DNA of 64,000 nucleotides from Bradyrhizobium yuanmingense (GTDB taxonomy: Bacteria > Pseudomonadota > Alphaproteobacteria > Rhizobiales > Xanthobacteraceae). The notes under the pieces were generated by a model that was not told the origin of the DNA, made no database searches, and was given only the letters and a program-made list of their open reading frames with translations. Positions 8,206 to 16,161 of this stretch are shown here, in pieces. Positions within the stretch are counted from its first letter, which is position 1. Each line of letters begins with the position of its first letter. The position numbers and the translations under genes were made by a program. The stretch is from positions 186,001 to 250,000 of the forward strand of contig NZ_JARFML010000008.1 in the NCBI RefSeq assembly GCF_029167105.1, given 5' to 3'.

Positions 8206-9129
8206 ATGTTGCGACGAACGCTTCTTGCCGCCCTGATCGCCGCCGCCGCGGCGTTCGCCCTCTATTGGTGGTTGACCGCCCCGGCCGTGCTGGCCTTGCC
8301 GGCGCCGACTCGCAACCCCGATCTCGCCAACGGGCAGGAGCTGTTCAACGCCGGCGGCTGCTCGTCCTGTCATGCCACCCCCAATCAGCCCGATCGCCTG
8401 CGGCTCGGCGGCGGGCTGGCGCTGGGCTCGCCGTTCGGGACGTTCTACGTCCCCAATATTTCCCCCGATCCCGCCGACGGGATCGGCCGCTGGAGCGAGG
8501 CCGATTTCGTCAACGCCGTGATGCGCGGCATCTCGCCCGCGGGCACGCACTATTTCCCTGCGTTTCCCTACACGTCCTATCGTCTGGCAAGCGTCGACGA
8601 CGTCCGCGATCTCTTTGCCTATCTGAAGACGCTTCCGCCGGTATCCGGCACAGTGGGCGACCACGCGCTGCCGTTTCCGTTCAACATCCGCCGCAATGTC
8701 GGCATCTGGAAATTGCTGTTCATGGACACCGCGCCGTTCGTCGCGGACGCTACGCGCTCGCCGCAATGGAATCGCGGAGCCTATCTCGTGAACGCTTTCG
8801 GCCATTGCGCCGAATGCCACAGCCCGCGTAATGCGCTCGGCGGCATCATCGCCGGCCAGCGCTTTGCCGGCGGGCCCAATCCGGAAGGGGAGGGCTGGGT
8901 GCCCAACATCACGCAGCAGGGCATCGGCAGCTGGAGCGAGAAGGATATCGCGGATTTTCTCGAGACCGGCGACATGCCCGAGGGCGACAGCGCTTCGGGG
9001 GCGATGCGGCCGGTGATCAAGAACCTTGCGCAACTGACCGCGGAAGACCGCGCCGCGATGGCCGCCTATCTGAAATCGCTGCCGCCGGTGCAGGGACCGA
9101 CACCGCCCAAGCGCAAGGAGGGCGGCTAG
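8206..9129 (+). CDS. Diheme class I cytochrome c
   Basis: A 307-aa membrane-anchored or exported cytochrome. It begins with a hydrophobic segment (RRTLLAALIAAAAAFALYWW, residues 3-22) and has two heme sites, CSSCH in the first half and CAECH in the second, each with a later methionine as possible ligand. It resembles the cytochrome subunits of membrane dehydrogenases such as alcohol or nicotinate dehydrogenase, which often have three hemes; only two are present. The frame also opens at 8167, but that ATG has no SD. No dehydrogenase subunit is adjacent, though the CoxL-type gene lies 3 kb away. Confidence 0.85.
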   Translation: MLRRTLLAALIAAAAAFALYWWLTAPAVLALPAPTRNPDLANGQELFNAGGCSSCHATPNQPDRLRLGGGLALGSPFGTFYVPNISPDPADGIGRWSEADFVNAVMRGISPAGTHYFPAFPYTSYRLASVDDVRDLFAYLKTLPPVSGTVGDHALPFPFNIRRNVGIWKLLFMDTAPFVADATRSPQWNRGAYLVNAFGHCAECHSPRNALGGIIAGQRFAGGPNPEGEGWVPNITQQGIGSWSEKDIADFLETGDMPEGDSASGAMRPVIKNLAQLTAEDRAAMAAYLKSLPPVQGPTPPKRKEGG

Positions 9130-9152
9130 CGCTGCCGGCGCTTCGGCGTGAT

Positions 9153-9398
9153 CTAGCCGGTGCCGAACGCCTTGAAGGTGATGATGGTGAGGGTGTCCTG
9201 AATGCCCGGCAGCACCTGCACCTTCTCATTCACGAAGTGGCCGATGTCGGTGTCCTTGTCGACGTAGAACTTCACCAGGAGGTCGTATTGGCCGGCCGTG
9301 GAGTAGATCTCGGAGGCGATCTCGGCTTCGGCAAGCGCATTGGCCACCGTATAGGACTGGCCGAGCTTGCACTTGATCTGAACGAAAAAAGGAACCAT
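9153..9398 (-). CDS. Stand-alone Lrp/AsnC ligand-binding (RAM) domain protein
   Basis: An 81-aa protein made only of the effector-binding RAM domain of Lrp/AsnC regulators. It has the alternating strands and helices VPFFVQIKCKLG, ANALAEAEIASEIYSTAGQYDLLVKFYV (read in part) and VQVLPGIQDTLTIITF. There is no helix-turn-helix, so it cannot bind DNA itself. Stand-alone RAM proteins form rings and bind amino acids, and may modulate other Lrp proteins. An upstream GTG is possible, but GGAG lies eight bases before the ATG at 9398 and overlaps that GTG, which decides the start. Confidence 0.85.
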   Translation of the reverse strand: MVPFFVQIKCKLGQSYTVANALAEAEIASEIYSTAGQYDLLVKFYVDKDTDIGHFVNEKVQVLPGIQDTLTIITFKAFGTG

Positions 9399-9500
9399 CG
9401 CGGGCACTCCGAAAGCGTATTCTTCCGGCTAATAGGCCAAAACCGGCTGGATTTAGCAAGCGAACTTGCTGGATCATCCGAGGCGCATTCGGGCGCGATG

Positions 9501-11480
9501 CTAGGATGGGACCGCTGCGGCGGCCAATGCATCCCTCAGCCGCTGGGCGAGCTCGACCTTGCGGTAGGGCTTGGTCAGCACGATCGCCTGCGCCTGCGCG
9601 CGGCCCTGCTCGACCAGGGTCTCCAGCGCGTAGCCCGAGGTGAACAGGACCGGCAGGCCGGGACGCACCCGCCGCGCCTGATCGGCGAGCTCCCAGCCGC
9701 TCATGCCGCCGGGCATCACGATATCGGTGAACAGCAAGTCGATGCCGGGATCGCTCTGCAGCTGCTGCAAGGCATCCTTGCCGTTGACCGCGGCGACGAC
9801 GCGATATCCGAGCGCTTCCACCCTGCGAATGACGGAGGAGCGGACGAACGGATCGTCCTCGACGATCAGGACCGTCTCGTAGCCTCGCGGCGCCGTGTCC
9901 TCGCCGTCGGGAAGATCGGCTTGCGACCTACCGGTGCTCGCGCGCGGCAGGTAGATCCTGGCCGTGGTGCCAAGGCCAGCCTCGCTGTAGATCGAGACAT
10001 GGCCGCCTGACTGCTTGGCAAAGCCATAGACCATGCTGAGGCCGAGGCCCGAGCCCTTGCCGACCTCCTTGGTGGTGAAGAACGGCTCGAACGCGCGTGC
10101 GGCGACCTCGGGCGTCATGCCTTCGCCGTCATCGGTAACCGCGATCAGGGCGTAGCTGCCGGGTGCGACCTCCCGGTGAACGGCACCGTCATCATCCTCG
10201 ATCGTGACCAGCTCCGTGGCCAGCGTCAGGTGGCCTCCCGATGGCATGGCATCCTGCGCGTTGAGCGCGAGATTGAGCACGGCGGATTCGAGCTGGGCGC
10301 GGTCGGCAAAGGCCAGGATCGTGCCGGGCCCGGAGGTCGTCCTGATCTCGATGTCTTCGCGCAAGGTGCGCTTGAGCAGCTTGAACATGGAATCGAGCAG
10401 GCTCCGGCAATCGATCGTCTGAGGCCGCAGCAATTGGCGGCGGCTGAAGGCGAGCAGGCGCTGCGTCAGCTCGGCGCCCCGTTCGCCCGATTGGCAGATG
10501 TCGTCGGCAAAGCGCCCGAGGTCGGGCCTCGCCTTGAGCTGCTCGCTCAGGTGCTCGGCATTGCCGATGATGACGGTCAGCAGATTGTTGAAGTCGTGCG
10601 CGATGCCGCCGGAGAGCTGACCGACCGTCTCCATCTTCTGCGCCTGCTGAAGCTGCTGCTCGGTCAGCTTGCGCGCGGTGAGGTCGTGGACGATGCCGAC
10701 GAAGATCAATTCGCCATCCTGCCGCGCCTCGCCGACCGACAGGTCCATCGGAAACGTCGTGCCGTCCTTGCGCAGGCCGACGGCCTCGCCGCCGGTCGCG
10801 AAATGCCGCGCCTGGCGGTCGGGCGCCGCATCCGCCTCGGGCATCAGCATGCCGACGTTGCGGTTCATCACCTCGTCGGCACGGTAGCCGAACAGGCGCT
10901 CGCAGGCCGGATTGAACAGCAGGATGCGGTCCTGCGCATCGAACAGGATGACGCCGTCGACCGCGGTCTCGACGATCGCGGTGAGGCGCGCCACGCTCTC
11001 ACGCATCGCGCGCTGGGCGTCGCGGACCTGCTGCAGCAGCAGCGTGGCGTCGCGGCTCTTGATTTCCTCCTCCTCGAGCGCGGCCTGGACCTGTCGCAGC
11101 TCGAACGGCGAGGGGATCGTCAGGATCTTCGGCAGCAGCGGCCAGAGCGCGGCGGCGGTGAAGACCGACGCGACCGCCGTGGCGGCCTTGACCATCCCCT
11201 CGATGCCATAGATCGGAACCCAGAGCGTGTAGATCGACAGCACGTGGGTCAGGCCGCAGGCCAAGATGAAGATCGCGAACGCCCAGTAGACCCAGCCGAA
11301 TTTGAGGTCGCGCCGCCTGGTGACGAGGATGGCGAGGGCGAACGGGATCGAGAAATAGGCGGCGGCAATAGAGGCGTCGGAAACGACGTGAAGCCAGATC
11401 AGCTCAGGCTCCCACAGCAGGCAGATGCCGTGCGGCGACAGCATGGACGAGTCGAGGAGACGTTCGAAGAAGGCCCACAT
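9501..11480 (-). CDS. Hybrid histidine kinase with ethylene-receptor-like membrane domain, PAS and REC
   Basis: A 659-aa hybrid sensor kinase. Residues about 25-120 form three membrane helices that read like the copper/ethylene-binding domain of plant ETR1: SDASIAAAYFSIP (34-46), then FILACGLTH (71-79). Asp35, Tyr42, Ile72, Cys75 and His79 correspond to ETR1 Asp25, Tyr32, Ile62, Cys65 and His69 with one constant offset. A PAS domain (about 160-270) follows, then the H-box GGIAHDFNN with His295, the HATPase domain (FFTTKEVGKGSGLGLS), and a receiver with Asp586. The family is known in cyanobacteria and scattered proteobacteria. The ligand here is untested: ethylene, copper redox state or light are possible. 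Confidence 0.88.
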   Translation of the reverse strand: MWAFFERLLDSSMLSPHGICLLWEPELIWLHVVSDASIAAAYFSIPFALAILVTRRRDLKFGWVYWAFAIFILACGLTHVLSIYTLWVPIYGIEGMVKAATAVASVFTAAALWPLLPKILTIPSPFELRQVQAALEEEEIKSRDATLLLQQVRDAQRAMRESVARLTAIVETAVDGVILFDAQDRILLFNPACERLFGYRADEVMNRNVGMLMPEADAAPDRQARHFATGGEAVGLRKDGTTFPMDLSVGEARQDGELIFVGIVHDLTARKLTEQQLQQAQKMETVGQLSGGIAHDFNNLLTVIIGNAEHLSEQLKARPDLGRFADDICQSGERGAELTQRLLAFSRRQLLRPQTIDCRSLLDSMFKLLKRTLREDIEIRTTSGPGTILAFADRAQLESAVLNLALNAQDAMPSGGHLTLATELVTIEDDDGAVHREVAPGSYALIAVTDDGEGMTPEVAARAFEPFFTTKEVGKGSGLGLSMVYGFAKQSGGHVSIYSEAGLGTTARIYLPRASTGRSQADLPDGEDTAPRGYETVLIVEDDPFVRSSVIRRVEALGYRVVAAVNGKDALQQLQSDPGIDLLFTDIVMPGGMSGWELADQARRVRPGLPVLFTSGYALETLVEQGRAQAQAIVLTKPYRKVELAQRLRDALAAAAVPS

Positions 11481-11782
11481 CGTTCCACCCCAAGGAGTCT
11501 TGTTCAGGTGGCTTGCGGGGCCGGGCGGCCCGCAACATGGGGGCGCTGGACGGTTCCACCACCTGACGTCTCGCGCAACCGGCGAAGCACGGTAAGGTAT
11601 GCGACTATACCAAGGGTCCCGCGCCGTTGCATTTTCAAGTCCGCATCATTGCGGGCCCTTGGCCGGTGCTGTGTCCGGCTGATTCGCGAATCACGCTTGG
11701 CGGCGGCCCGGCGCGCTTGCTGACGCTCCGCGGTCGCGCTACGAGAGGCCATGGCGGCCTCCTCAAGCACATGTCTCCCGCG

Positions 11783-12583
11783 ATGACGACCCCGGTCGCA
11801 CTCACCATCGCCGGTTCCGATTCGAGCGGCGGCGCCGGCATCCAGGCGGATCTGAAGACCTTTGCCGCGCTCGGCGTCTATGGCGCCTCCGTGATCACGG
11901 CGCTGACGGCGCAGAACACGCGCGGCGTGACCGGCATTCACGCGGTGCCGGCCGGGTTCGTCACCGAGCAGATCGACGCGGTGTTCTCCGACCTCGACAT
12001 CGGTGCGGTGAAGATCGGCATGGTGGCCCAGGCCGCCAGCATCGATGCCATCGCGGCCGCGCTGTCGCGCTGGGCGCCGCGGCATGTCGTGCTCGATCCC
12101 GTCATGGTGGCGACCTCCGGCGACCGCCTGCTCGCCACGGAGGCCGTCGACGCCCTGCGCACCAGGCTGATGCCGCTGGCTGCCGTGATCACGCCGAACC
12201 TCCCCGAGGCTGCGGCCCTGCTCGATGCGCCGGTGGCGGCGAGCGAGGCCGAAATCGAAAGCCAGGGACGACGGCTGCTGGCGCTGGGCTGCCGCGCCGT
12301 CCTGATCAAAGGCGGGCACGGCGAGGGCGCCGAGAGCACCGACTATCTCGTCACTGCCGAGACCGCGATCGCGCTCGCCGCGCCGCGTGTGGCCACCCGC
12401 AACACCCATGGCACCGGCTGTTCGCTGTCCTCCGCCATCGCGGCAGGGCTGGCCAGGGGCGAGGACCTCGAGGCCGCCGTGCGCAACGCCAAGGCCTGGA
12501 TCAGCGCCGCGATCGCCGCCGCCGACCGCTTCAGCGTCGGCCACGGCCACGGGCCGGTCCATCATTTCCACAAGTTCTACTGA
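11783..12583 (+). CDS. thiD: Hydroxymethylpyrimidine/phosphomethylpyrimidine kinase ThiD
   Basis: A 266-aa ribokinase-fold enzyme that phosphorylates HMP and then HMP-P for thiamine synthesis. The start [21 protein letters not shown] (read in part) is diagnostic for ThiD, as is the C-terminal [17 protein letters not shown] anion hole with its catalytic Asp/Cys region. Length equals the family norm. ATG codons at 11771 and 11783 both fit and neither has a clear SD; I took the second because family members begin close to that point. The gene stands alone, with no other thi genes in the window. Confidence 0.93.
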   Translation: MTTPVALTIAGSDSSGGAGIQADLKTFAALGVYGASVITALTAQNTRGVTGIHAVPAGFVTEQIDAVFSDLDIGAVKIGMVAQAASIDAIAAALSRWAPRHVVLDPVMVATSGDRLLATEAVDALRTRLMPLAAVITPNLPEAAALLDAPVAASEAEIESQGRRLLALGCRAVLIKGGHGEGAESTDYLVTAETAIALAAPRVATRNTHGTGCSLSSAIAAGLARGEDLEAAVRNAKAWISAAIAAADRFSVGHGHGPVHHFHKFY

Positions 12584-12637
12584 GGCGTGCCGCCGGCGGG
12601 AGGCTCGGTCGCACTTGAGGCACGATAGTCTCCACAT

Positions 12638-12725
12638 CGTCATGGCCGGACTTGTCCCGGCCATCCATGCGCTGCCACGCAGCGCGAAGAACGTGGATGC
12701 CCCGGACAAGCCCGGGCATGACGAC
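12638..12725. repeat. Dispersed palindromic repeat (CGTCATGGCCGG family)
   Basis: The left arm CGTCATGGCCGGACTTGTCC is mirrored by GGACAAGCCCGGGCATGACG at the right, around a short GC-rich centre. It fills much of the 303-bp gap between thiD and the LpxH-like gene. This class of intergenic element is common in Bradyrhizobium. I see no gene in the rest of the gap. Confidence 0.7.
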
Positions 12726-12886
12726 GTCTTGCAAGGTTCTTGCCCCCTGCGGCGCCATGTCGCCTGATTGTCGCATGCGACTGATATTCGCGGGGAGGGC
12801 GAGGCAAGGCGTGATTCGTATTTGAAGGTGCCTCAAGGTTTCAATCGGTCATCCCCCTGTCACGGGACATTGTTACAGGCTGGCGC

Positions 12887-13699
12887 ATGGGAAGTTACGA
12901 TGTGAGTGACGAGAGCCCGGAGCGGCGCTTTCGCACGTTGTTCATCTCCGACGTCCATCTCGGAGCCCGCGGTTCACAAGCCGATCTTCTGCTCGACTTC
13001 CTGCGCTACCATGATGCCGATACGATCTATCTCGTCGGTGACATCGTCGACGGCTGGGCGCTGAAATCGAGCTGGCACTGGCCGCAATCGCATAACGACC
13101 TCGTCCAGAAACTGCTGCGCAAGGCGCGCAAGGGCGCCAAGGTCGTCTACATTCCCGGCAATCACGACGAGTTCCTGCGCAACTATTACGGTACGCATTT
13201 CGGCGGCATCGACGTGGTCGAGAACGCGGTTCACACCGGCGCCGACGGCAAGCGCTATCTCGTCATTCACGGCGACATCTTCGATCTCGTGGTGCAGAAC
13301 GCGCGCTGGCTCGCCCATCTCGGCGACAAGGCCTACGACTTCGCGATCCAGATGAACCGCCTGGTCAACTTCTTCCGCCGCCTGTTCGGCGTGCCCTATT
13401 GGTCGCTGTCGCAATGGGCCAAGCAGAAGGTCAAGAACGCCGTCAACTATATCGGCGCGTTCGAGCAGGCGCTCGCCGCCGAGGCACGGCGTCACCAGGC
13501 CGACGGCGTGATCTGCGGCCATATCCACTACGCCGTGATCCGCGACGAGGGCGGCATCCGCTACATGAATTGCGGCGACTGGGTGGAGAGCTGCACCGCC
13601 CTGGTCGAGCATGACGACGGTCACTTCGAGATCATCACCTGGGCGGATCAGTTGCGGAAGCCGGAGCAGGTGCCACAGGTCGCAGCCAGAGCTGCATAA
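12887..13699 (+). CDS. LpxH-like UDP-2,3-diacylglucosamine diphosphatase family metallophosphoesterase
   Basis: A 270-aa calcineurin-like phosphoesterase. All dimetal motifs are present: SDVHLG (residues about 22-27), GDIVDGW (about 50-56), GNHDEF (about 90-95), IHGDIFD (about 128-134) and CGHIHYA (about 208-214). LpxH homologues split UDP-2,3-diacylglucosamine in lipid A synthesis, but this longer subgroup also occurs beside glycosyltransferases and may act in other envelope lipids. The glycosyltransferase gene starts 10 bp after the stop, so the two are surely co-transcribed. No clear SD precedes the ATG. Confidence 0.8.
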   Translation: MGSYDVSDESPERRFRTLFISDVHLGARGSQADLLLDFLRYHDADTIYLVGDIVDGWALKSSWHWPQSHNDLVQKLLRKARKGAKVVYIPGNHDEFLRNYYGTHFGGIDVVENAVHTGADGKRYLVIHGDIFDLVVQNARWLAHLGDKAYDFAIQMNRLVNFFRRLFGVPYWSLSQWAKQKVKNAVNYIGAFEQALAAEARRHQADGVICGHIHYAVIRDEGGIRYMNCGDWVESCTALVEHDDGHFEIITWADQLRKPEQVPQVAARAA

Positions 13700-13709
13700 G
13701 GACCACTTG

Positions 13710-14753
13710 ATGCGCATCCTGGTCGCGACCGACGCCTGGCACCCGCAAGTCAACGGTGTGGTTCGGACGCTGACCAAGCTCGCGGACGCTGCAAAAGCGC
13801 TCAGCGTCGAGTTCACGTTCCTGACGCCGCAATCGTTCCGCACCTTCGCGATGCCGAGCTATCGCGACGTGCGCCTCGCCATGCCGCGCCCGGCCCGGAT
13901 CGCGAGGCTGATCGAGGAGGCGCGCCCCGACAGCATCCACGTCGCGACCGAAGGGCCGATCGGCCTGATGGTCCGCCGCTATTGCCGCCAGCGCAAGCTG
14001 CCGTTCACGACCAGCTTCCATACCCGCTTTCCCGAATATGTCCGCGCCCGCGTTCCAGTGCCGGGCTCGCTGATCTGGCGGGCGCTGCGGCGCTTCCACA
14101 GCGCCAGCCGCGCCGTGATGGCGGCGACGCCGGCGCTCGCGCGCGAACTGACCGAGCGCGGCTTCGACAATGTCGTGCTGTGGCCGCGCGGCGTGGACAC
14201 CACGTTGTTCCACCCCCGCGTCGTCGATCTCTGCCTGCCGGCACCCGTGTTCCTGTCGGTCGGCCGCGTCGCGGTTGAGAAGAATCTCGAGGCGTTCCTC
14301 GACCTCGACCTACCCGGCACCAAGGTGGTCGTCGGAGACGGCCCGGCGCGCGCCTCGCTGGAAGAGGCCTATCCCTATGCGATCTTCCTCGGCGAGAAGC
14401 ACGGCGACGAACTGGCGGATATCTACGCGGCCGCCGACGTGTTCGTGTTCCCGAGCAAGACCGACACCTTCGGCCTAGTGCTGCTGGAGGCGCTCGCGAG
14501 CGGCCTGCCGGTCGCGGCCTTCCCCGTGAAGGGTCCCCGCGACGTCATCGGCGATGCGCCGGTCGGCGCGCTCGATCACGATCTGCGCGATGCCTGCTTC
14601 GCCGCGCTCGATATCTCCCGGCAGGACTGCGTCGCCTTTGCCGCCAATTACACCTGGGAGGCCTCGGCGCGGGTCTTTATCGACAGCATTTTGGCGGTTG
14701 GGGCGGTGCTGCCCGGCCGGGCCGCCGCGGAACAGCCGCGCCAAGTCGCCTGA
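13710..14753 (+). CDS. GT4 family glycosyltransferase
   Basis: A 347-aa retaining GT-B glycosyltransferase. The N-terminal DAWHPQVNGVVRT segment (about 8-20) is typical of the GT4 branch that includes mannosyl- and glycolipid transferases. The C-terminal half holds LSVGRVAVEKNLEAFL and the donor-site FPSKTDTFGLVLLEALASG, with the conserved glutamates of E-x7-E. The start is set by AAGGA eight bases upstream, just after the previous stop. Pairing with an LpxH-like hydrolase points to synthesis of an envelope glycolipid; sugar and acceptor are unknown. Confidence 0.85.
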   Translation: MRILVATDAWHPQVNGVVRTLTKLADAAKALSVEFTFLTPQSFRTFAMPSYRDVRLAMPRPARIARLIEEARPDSIHVATEGPIGLMVRRYCRQRKLPFTTSFHTRFPEYVRARVPVPGSLIWRALRRFHSASRAVMAATPALARELTERGFDNVVLWPRGVDTTLFHPRVVDLCLPAPVFLSVGRVAVEKNLEAFLDLDLPGTKVVVGDGPARASLEEAYPYAIFLGEKHGDELADIYAAADVFVFPSKTDTFGLVLLEALASGLPVAAFPVKGPRDVIGDAPVGALDHDLRDACFAALDISRQDCVAFAANYTWEASARVFIDSILAVGAVLPGRAAAEQPRQVA

Positions 14754-14818
14754 GCGGGGGAAAATCATCGCGCGGAGGTGTCTTGCCCGGGCCTGATCGG
14801 CCGCGATAACATTCCGCC

Positions 14819-15802
14819 ATGACCGAACAGGCCCTTCCGGTCGGCCCTGCCGACATCGATGCCGCAGCGCGCGTGATCGCGCCTTACGCCATCCGCACCC
14901 CGCTGTTGTCCTTCCCCGTGCTCAACGAGCGCGTCGGTGCGAAAGTGTTCCTGAAGCCGGAGATGCTTCAGCGCACCGGCTCGTTCAAGTTCCGCGGTGC
15001 GTTCAACAAGGTGTTCTCGATCCCGCAGGACAAGCGCGCCGGCGGCGTCGTTGCGTTCTCCTCCGGCAACCATGCGCAAGGCGTGGCGGCGGCGGCAAAG
15101 ATCCTCGACATGCAGGCCACCATCGTGATGCCGGCGGACGCCCCGCTGTCGAAGCGCGAGCGCACCAAATCCTACGGCGCCGAGGTCGTGCTGTACGATC
15201 GCGACAAGGACGACCGCGAAGCGATCTCGCGCGGCATCGCCGAGAAACGCGGCGCGACGCTGGTCAAGCCCTACGACGATCCCTTCGTGATCGCTGGGCA
15301 GGGCACCGCCGGCCGCGAGATCGCCGAGGACATGGCAACGCTTGGCCTCGGCCCCGACATCGTGGTGGCGCCGGCCTCCGGCGGCGGCCTGATCGCGGGC
15401 GTCGCCACGGCGGTCAAGGCGCGCTATCCGCAAGCCGAGATCGTGGTCGCCGAGCCCGAGGCCTTCGACGATCACGGCATTTCACTCAGCGCAGGCCATC
15501 GCGAGCCGCATCCGCCGGCCGGCCGCACCATCTGCGATGCGCTGATGGCCCTGATGCCCGGCGAGATGACCTTTGCGATCAACAGCAAGCTGCTCGCGCG
15601 CGGCGTCACTGCGTCGGACAAGGAAGTCGGCGCGGCCGTGGCGTTCGCCTATCGCGAGCTGAAGCTGGTGGTGGAGCCCGGCGGCGCCGTCGGTCTCGCC
15701 GCGCTGCTGGCCGGTCGTCTCGATGTCGCCGGCAAGAACGTCGTCATCGTGCTGTCAGGCGGCAATGTCGATGCCGACCTGTTCGCGGAGCTGGTGGCCT
15801 AG
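14819..15802 (+). CDS. Threonine/serine dehydratase (catabolic IlvA/TdcB-like)
   Basis: A 327-aa fold-type II PLP enzyme that deaminates threonine or serine to the 2-oxo acid. The PLP lysine is Lys57 in SFKFRGA. The substrate loop SSGNHAQG (about 81-88) and the glycine-rich SGGGLIAG phosphate loop (about 187-194) are intact. There is no C-terminal ACT regulatory domain, so it resembles the short catabolic type rather than the isoleucine-inhibited biosynthetic one. A serine racemase role within this family cannot be excluded. Confidence 0.9.
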   Translation: MTEQALPVGPADIDAAARVIAPYAIRTPLLSFPVLNERVGAKVFLKPEMLQRTGSFKFRGAFNKVFSIPQDKRAGGVVAFSSGNHAQGVAAAAKILDMQATIVMPADAPLSKRERTKSYGAEVVLYDRDKDDREAISRGIAEKRGATLVKPYDDPFVIAGQGTAGREIAEDMATLGLGPDIVVAPASGGGLIAGVATAVKARYPQAEIVVAEPEAFDDHGISLSAGHREPHPPAGRTICDALMALMPGEMTFAINSKLLARGVTASDKEVGAAVAFAYRELKLVVEPGGAVGLAALLAGRLDVAGKNVVIVLSGGNVDADLFAELVA

Positions 15803-15810
15803 TCGCATTC

Positions 15811-15925
15811 CGGGACGCGGAGCGTGAGCTATGATGCGCAATTGCGCATCTGAGAATCCAAGACCACAGCCTGGATTATGGATTCCGGGCCTGCGCCTTA
15901 CGGCGCATCCCGGAATGACGGCCTC
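15811..15925. repeat. Dispersed imperfect palindrome (GCGCAATTGCGC family)
   Basis: An element with ATTCCGGGACGCG at one end, GCGCAATTGCGC inside and GCATCCCGGAATGACGG at the other. A related copy, partly inverted, lies at 61660-61770. There is no coding potential. Confidence 0.6.
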
Positions 15926-15935
15926 TAGTAGCCGA

Positions 15936-15980
15936 CACGAAGAAAGGGGCAGAGCGTTTCCGCTCTGCCCCTTCTTCGTG
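15936..15980. terminator. Bidirectional terminator
   Basis: CACGAAGAA plus GGGGCAGAGCG mirrors CGCTCTGCCCC plus TTCTTCGTG around a TTTC centre. It separates the dehydratase from the convergent caspase-fold gene. Confidence 0.8.
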
Positions 15981-16021
15981 ATGTCGATCTTGTAGTTCAA
16001 GTGATCGGCTTGCTCGGTGCA

Positions 16022-16142
16022 ACCTCTCCCGCTTGCGGGAGAGGTCGGCACGCAGTGCCGGGAGAGGGTTTTTTCCTCTTGGGATTGTCCCGTTGCGGAG
16101 AGACCCTCTCCCCAACCCTCCCCCGCAAGCGGGGAGGGAGCG
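16022..16142. repeat. Dispersed repeat, CTCTCCCGCTTGCGGGAGAG family
   Basis: Two hairpins, CCTCTCCC/GGGAGAGG and CCTCCCC/GGGGAGG, with CGCTTGCG or CGCAAGCG loops flank a short spacer. Such elements recur between genes in Bradyrhizobium. It abuts the 3' end of the caspase-fold gene. Confidence 0.6.
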
Positions 16143-16161
16143 CACCTTCCTTCCTGCGCAA

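Noticed and set aside
11504..12709. A 401-residue minus-strand frame over thiD.
   Set aside because: Shadow of thiD with a low-complexity composition and no motif.
12638..12725. Insertion-sequence end or small mobile element.
   Set aside because: No transposase or target duplication; it fits a dispersed palindromic element class.
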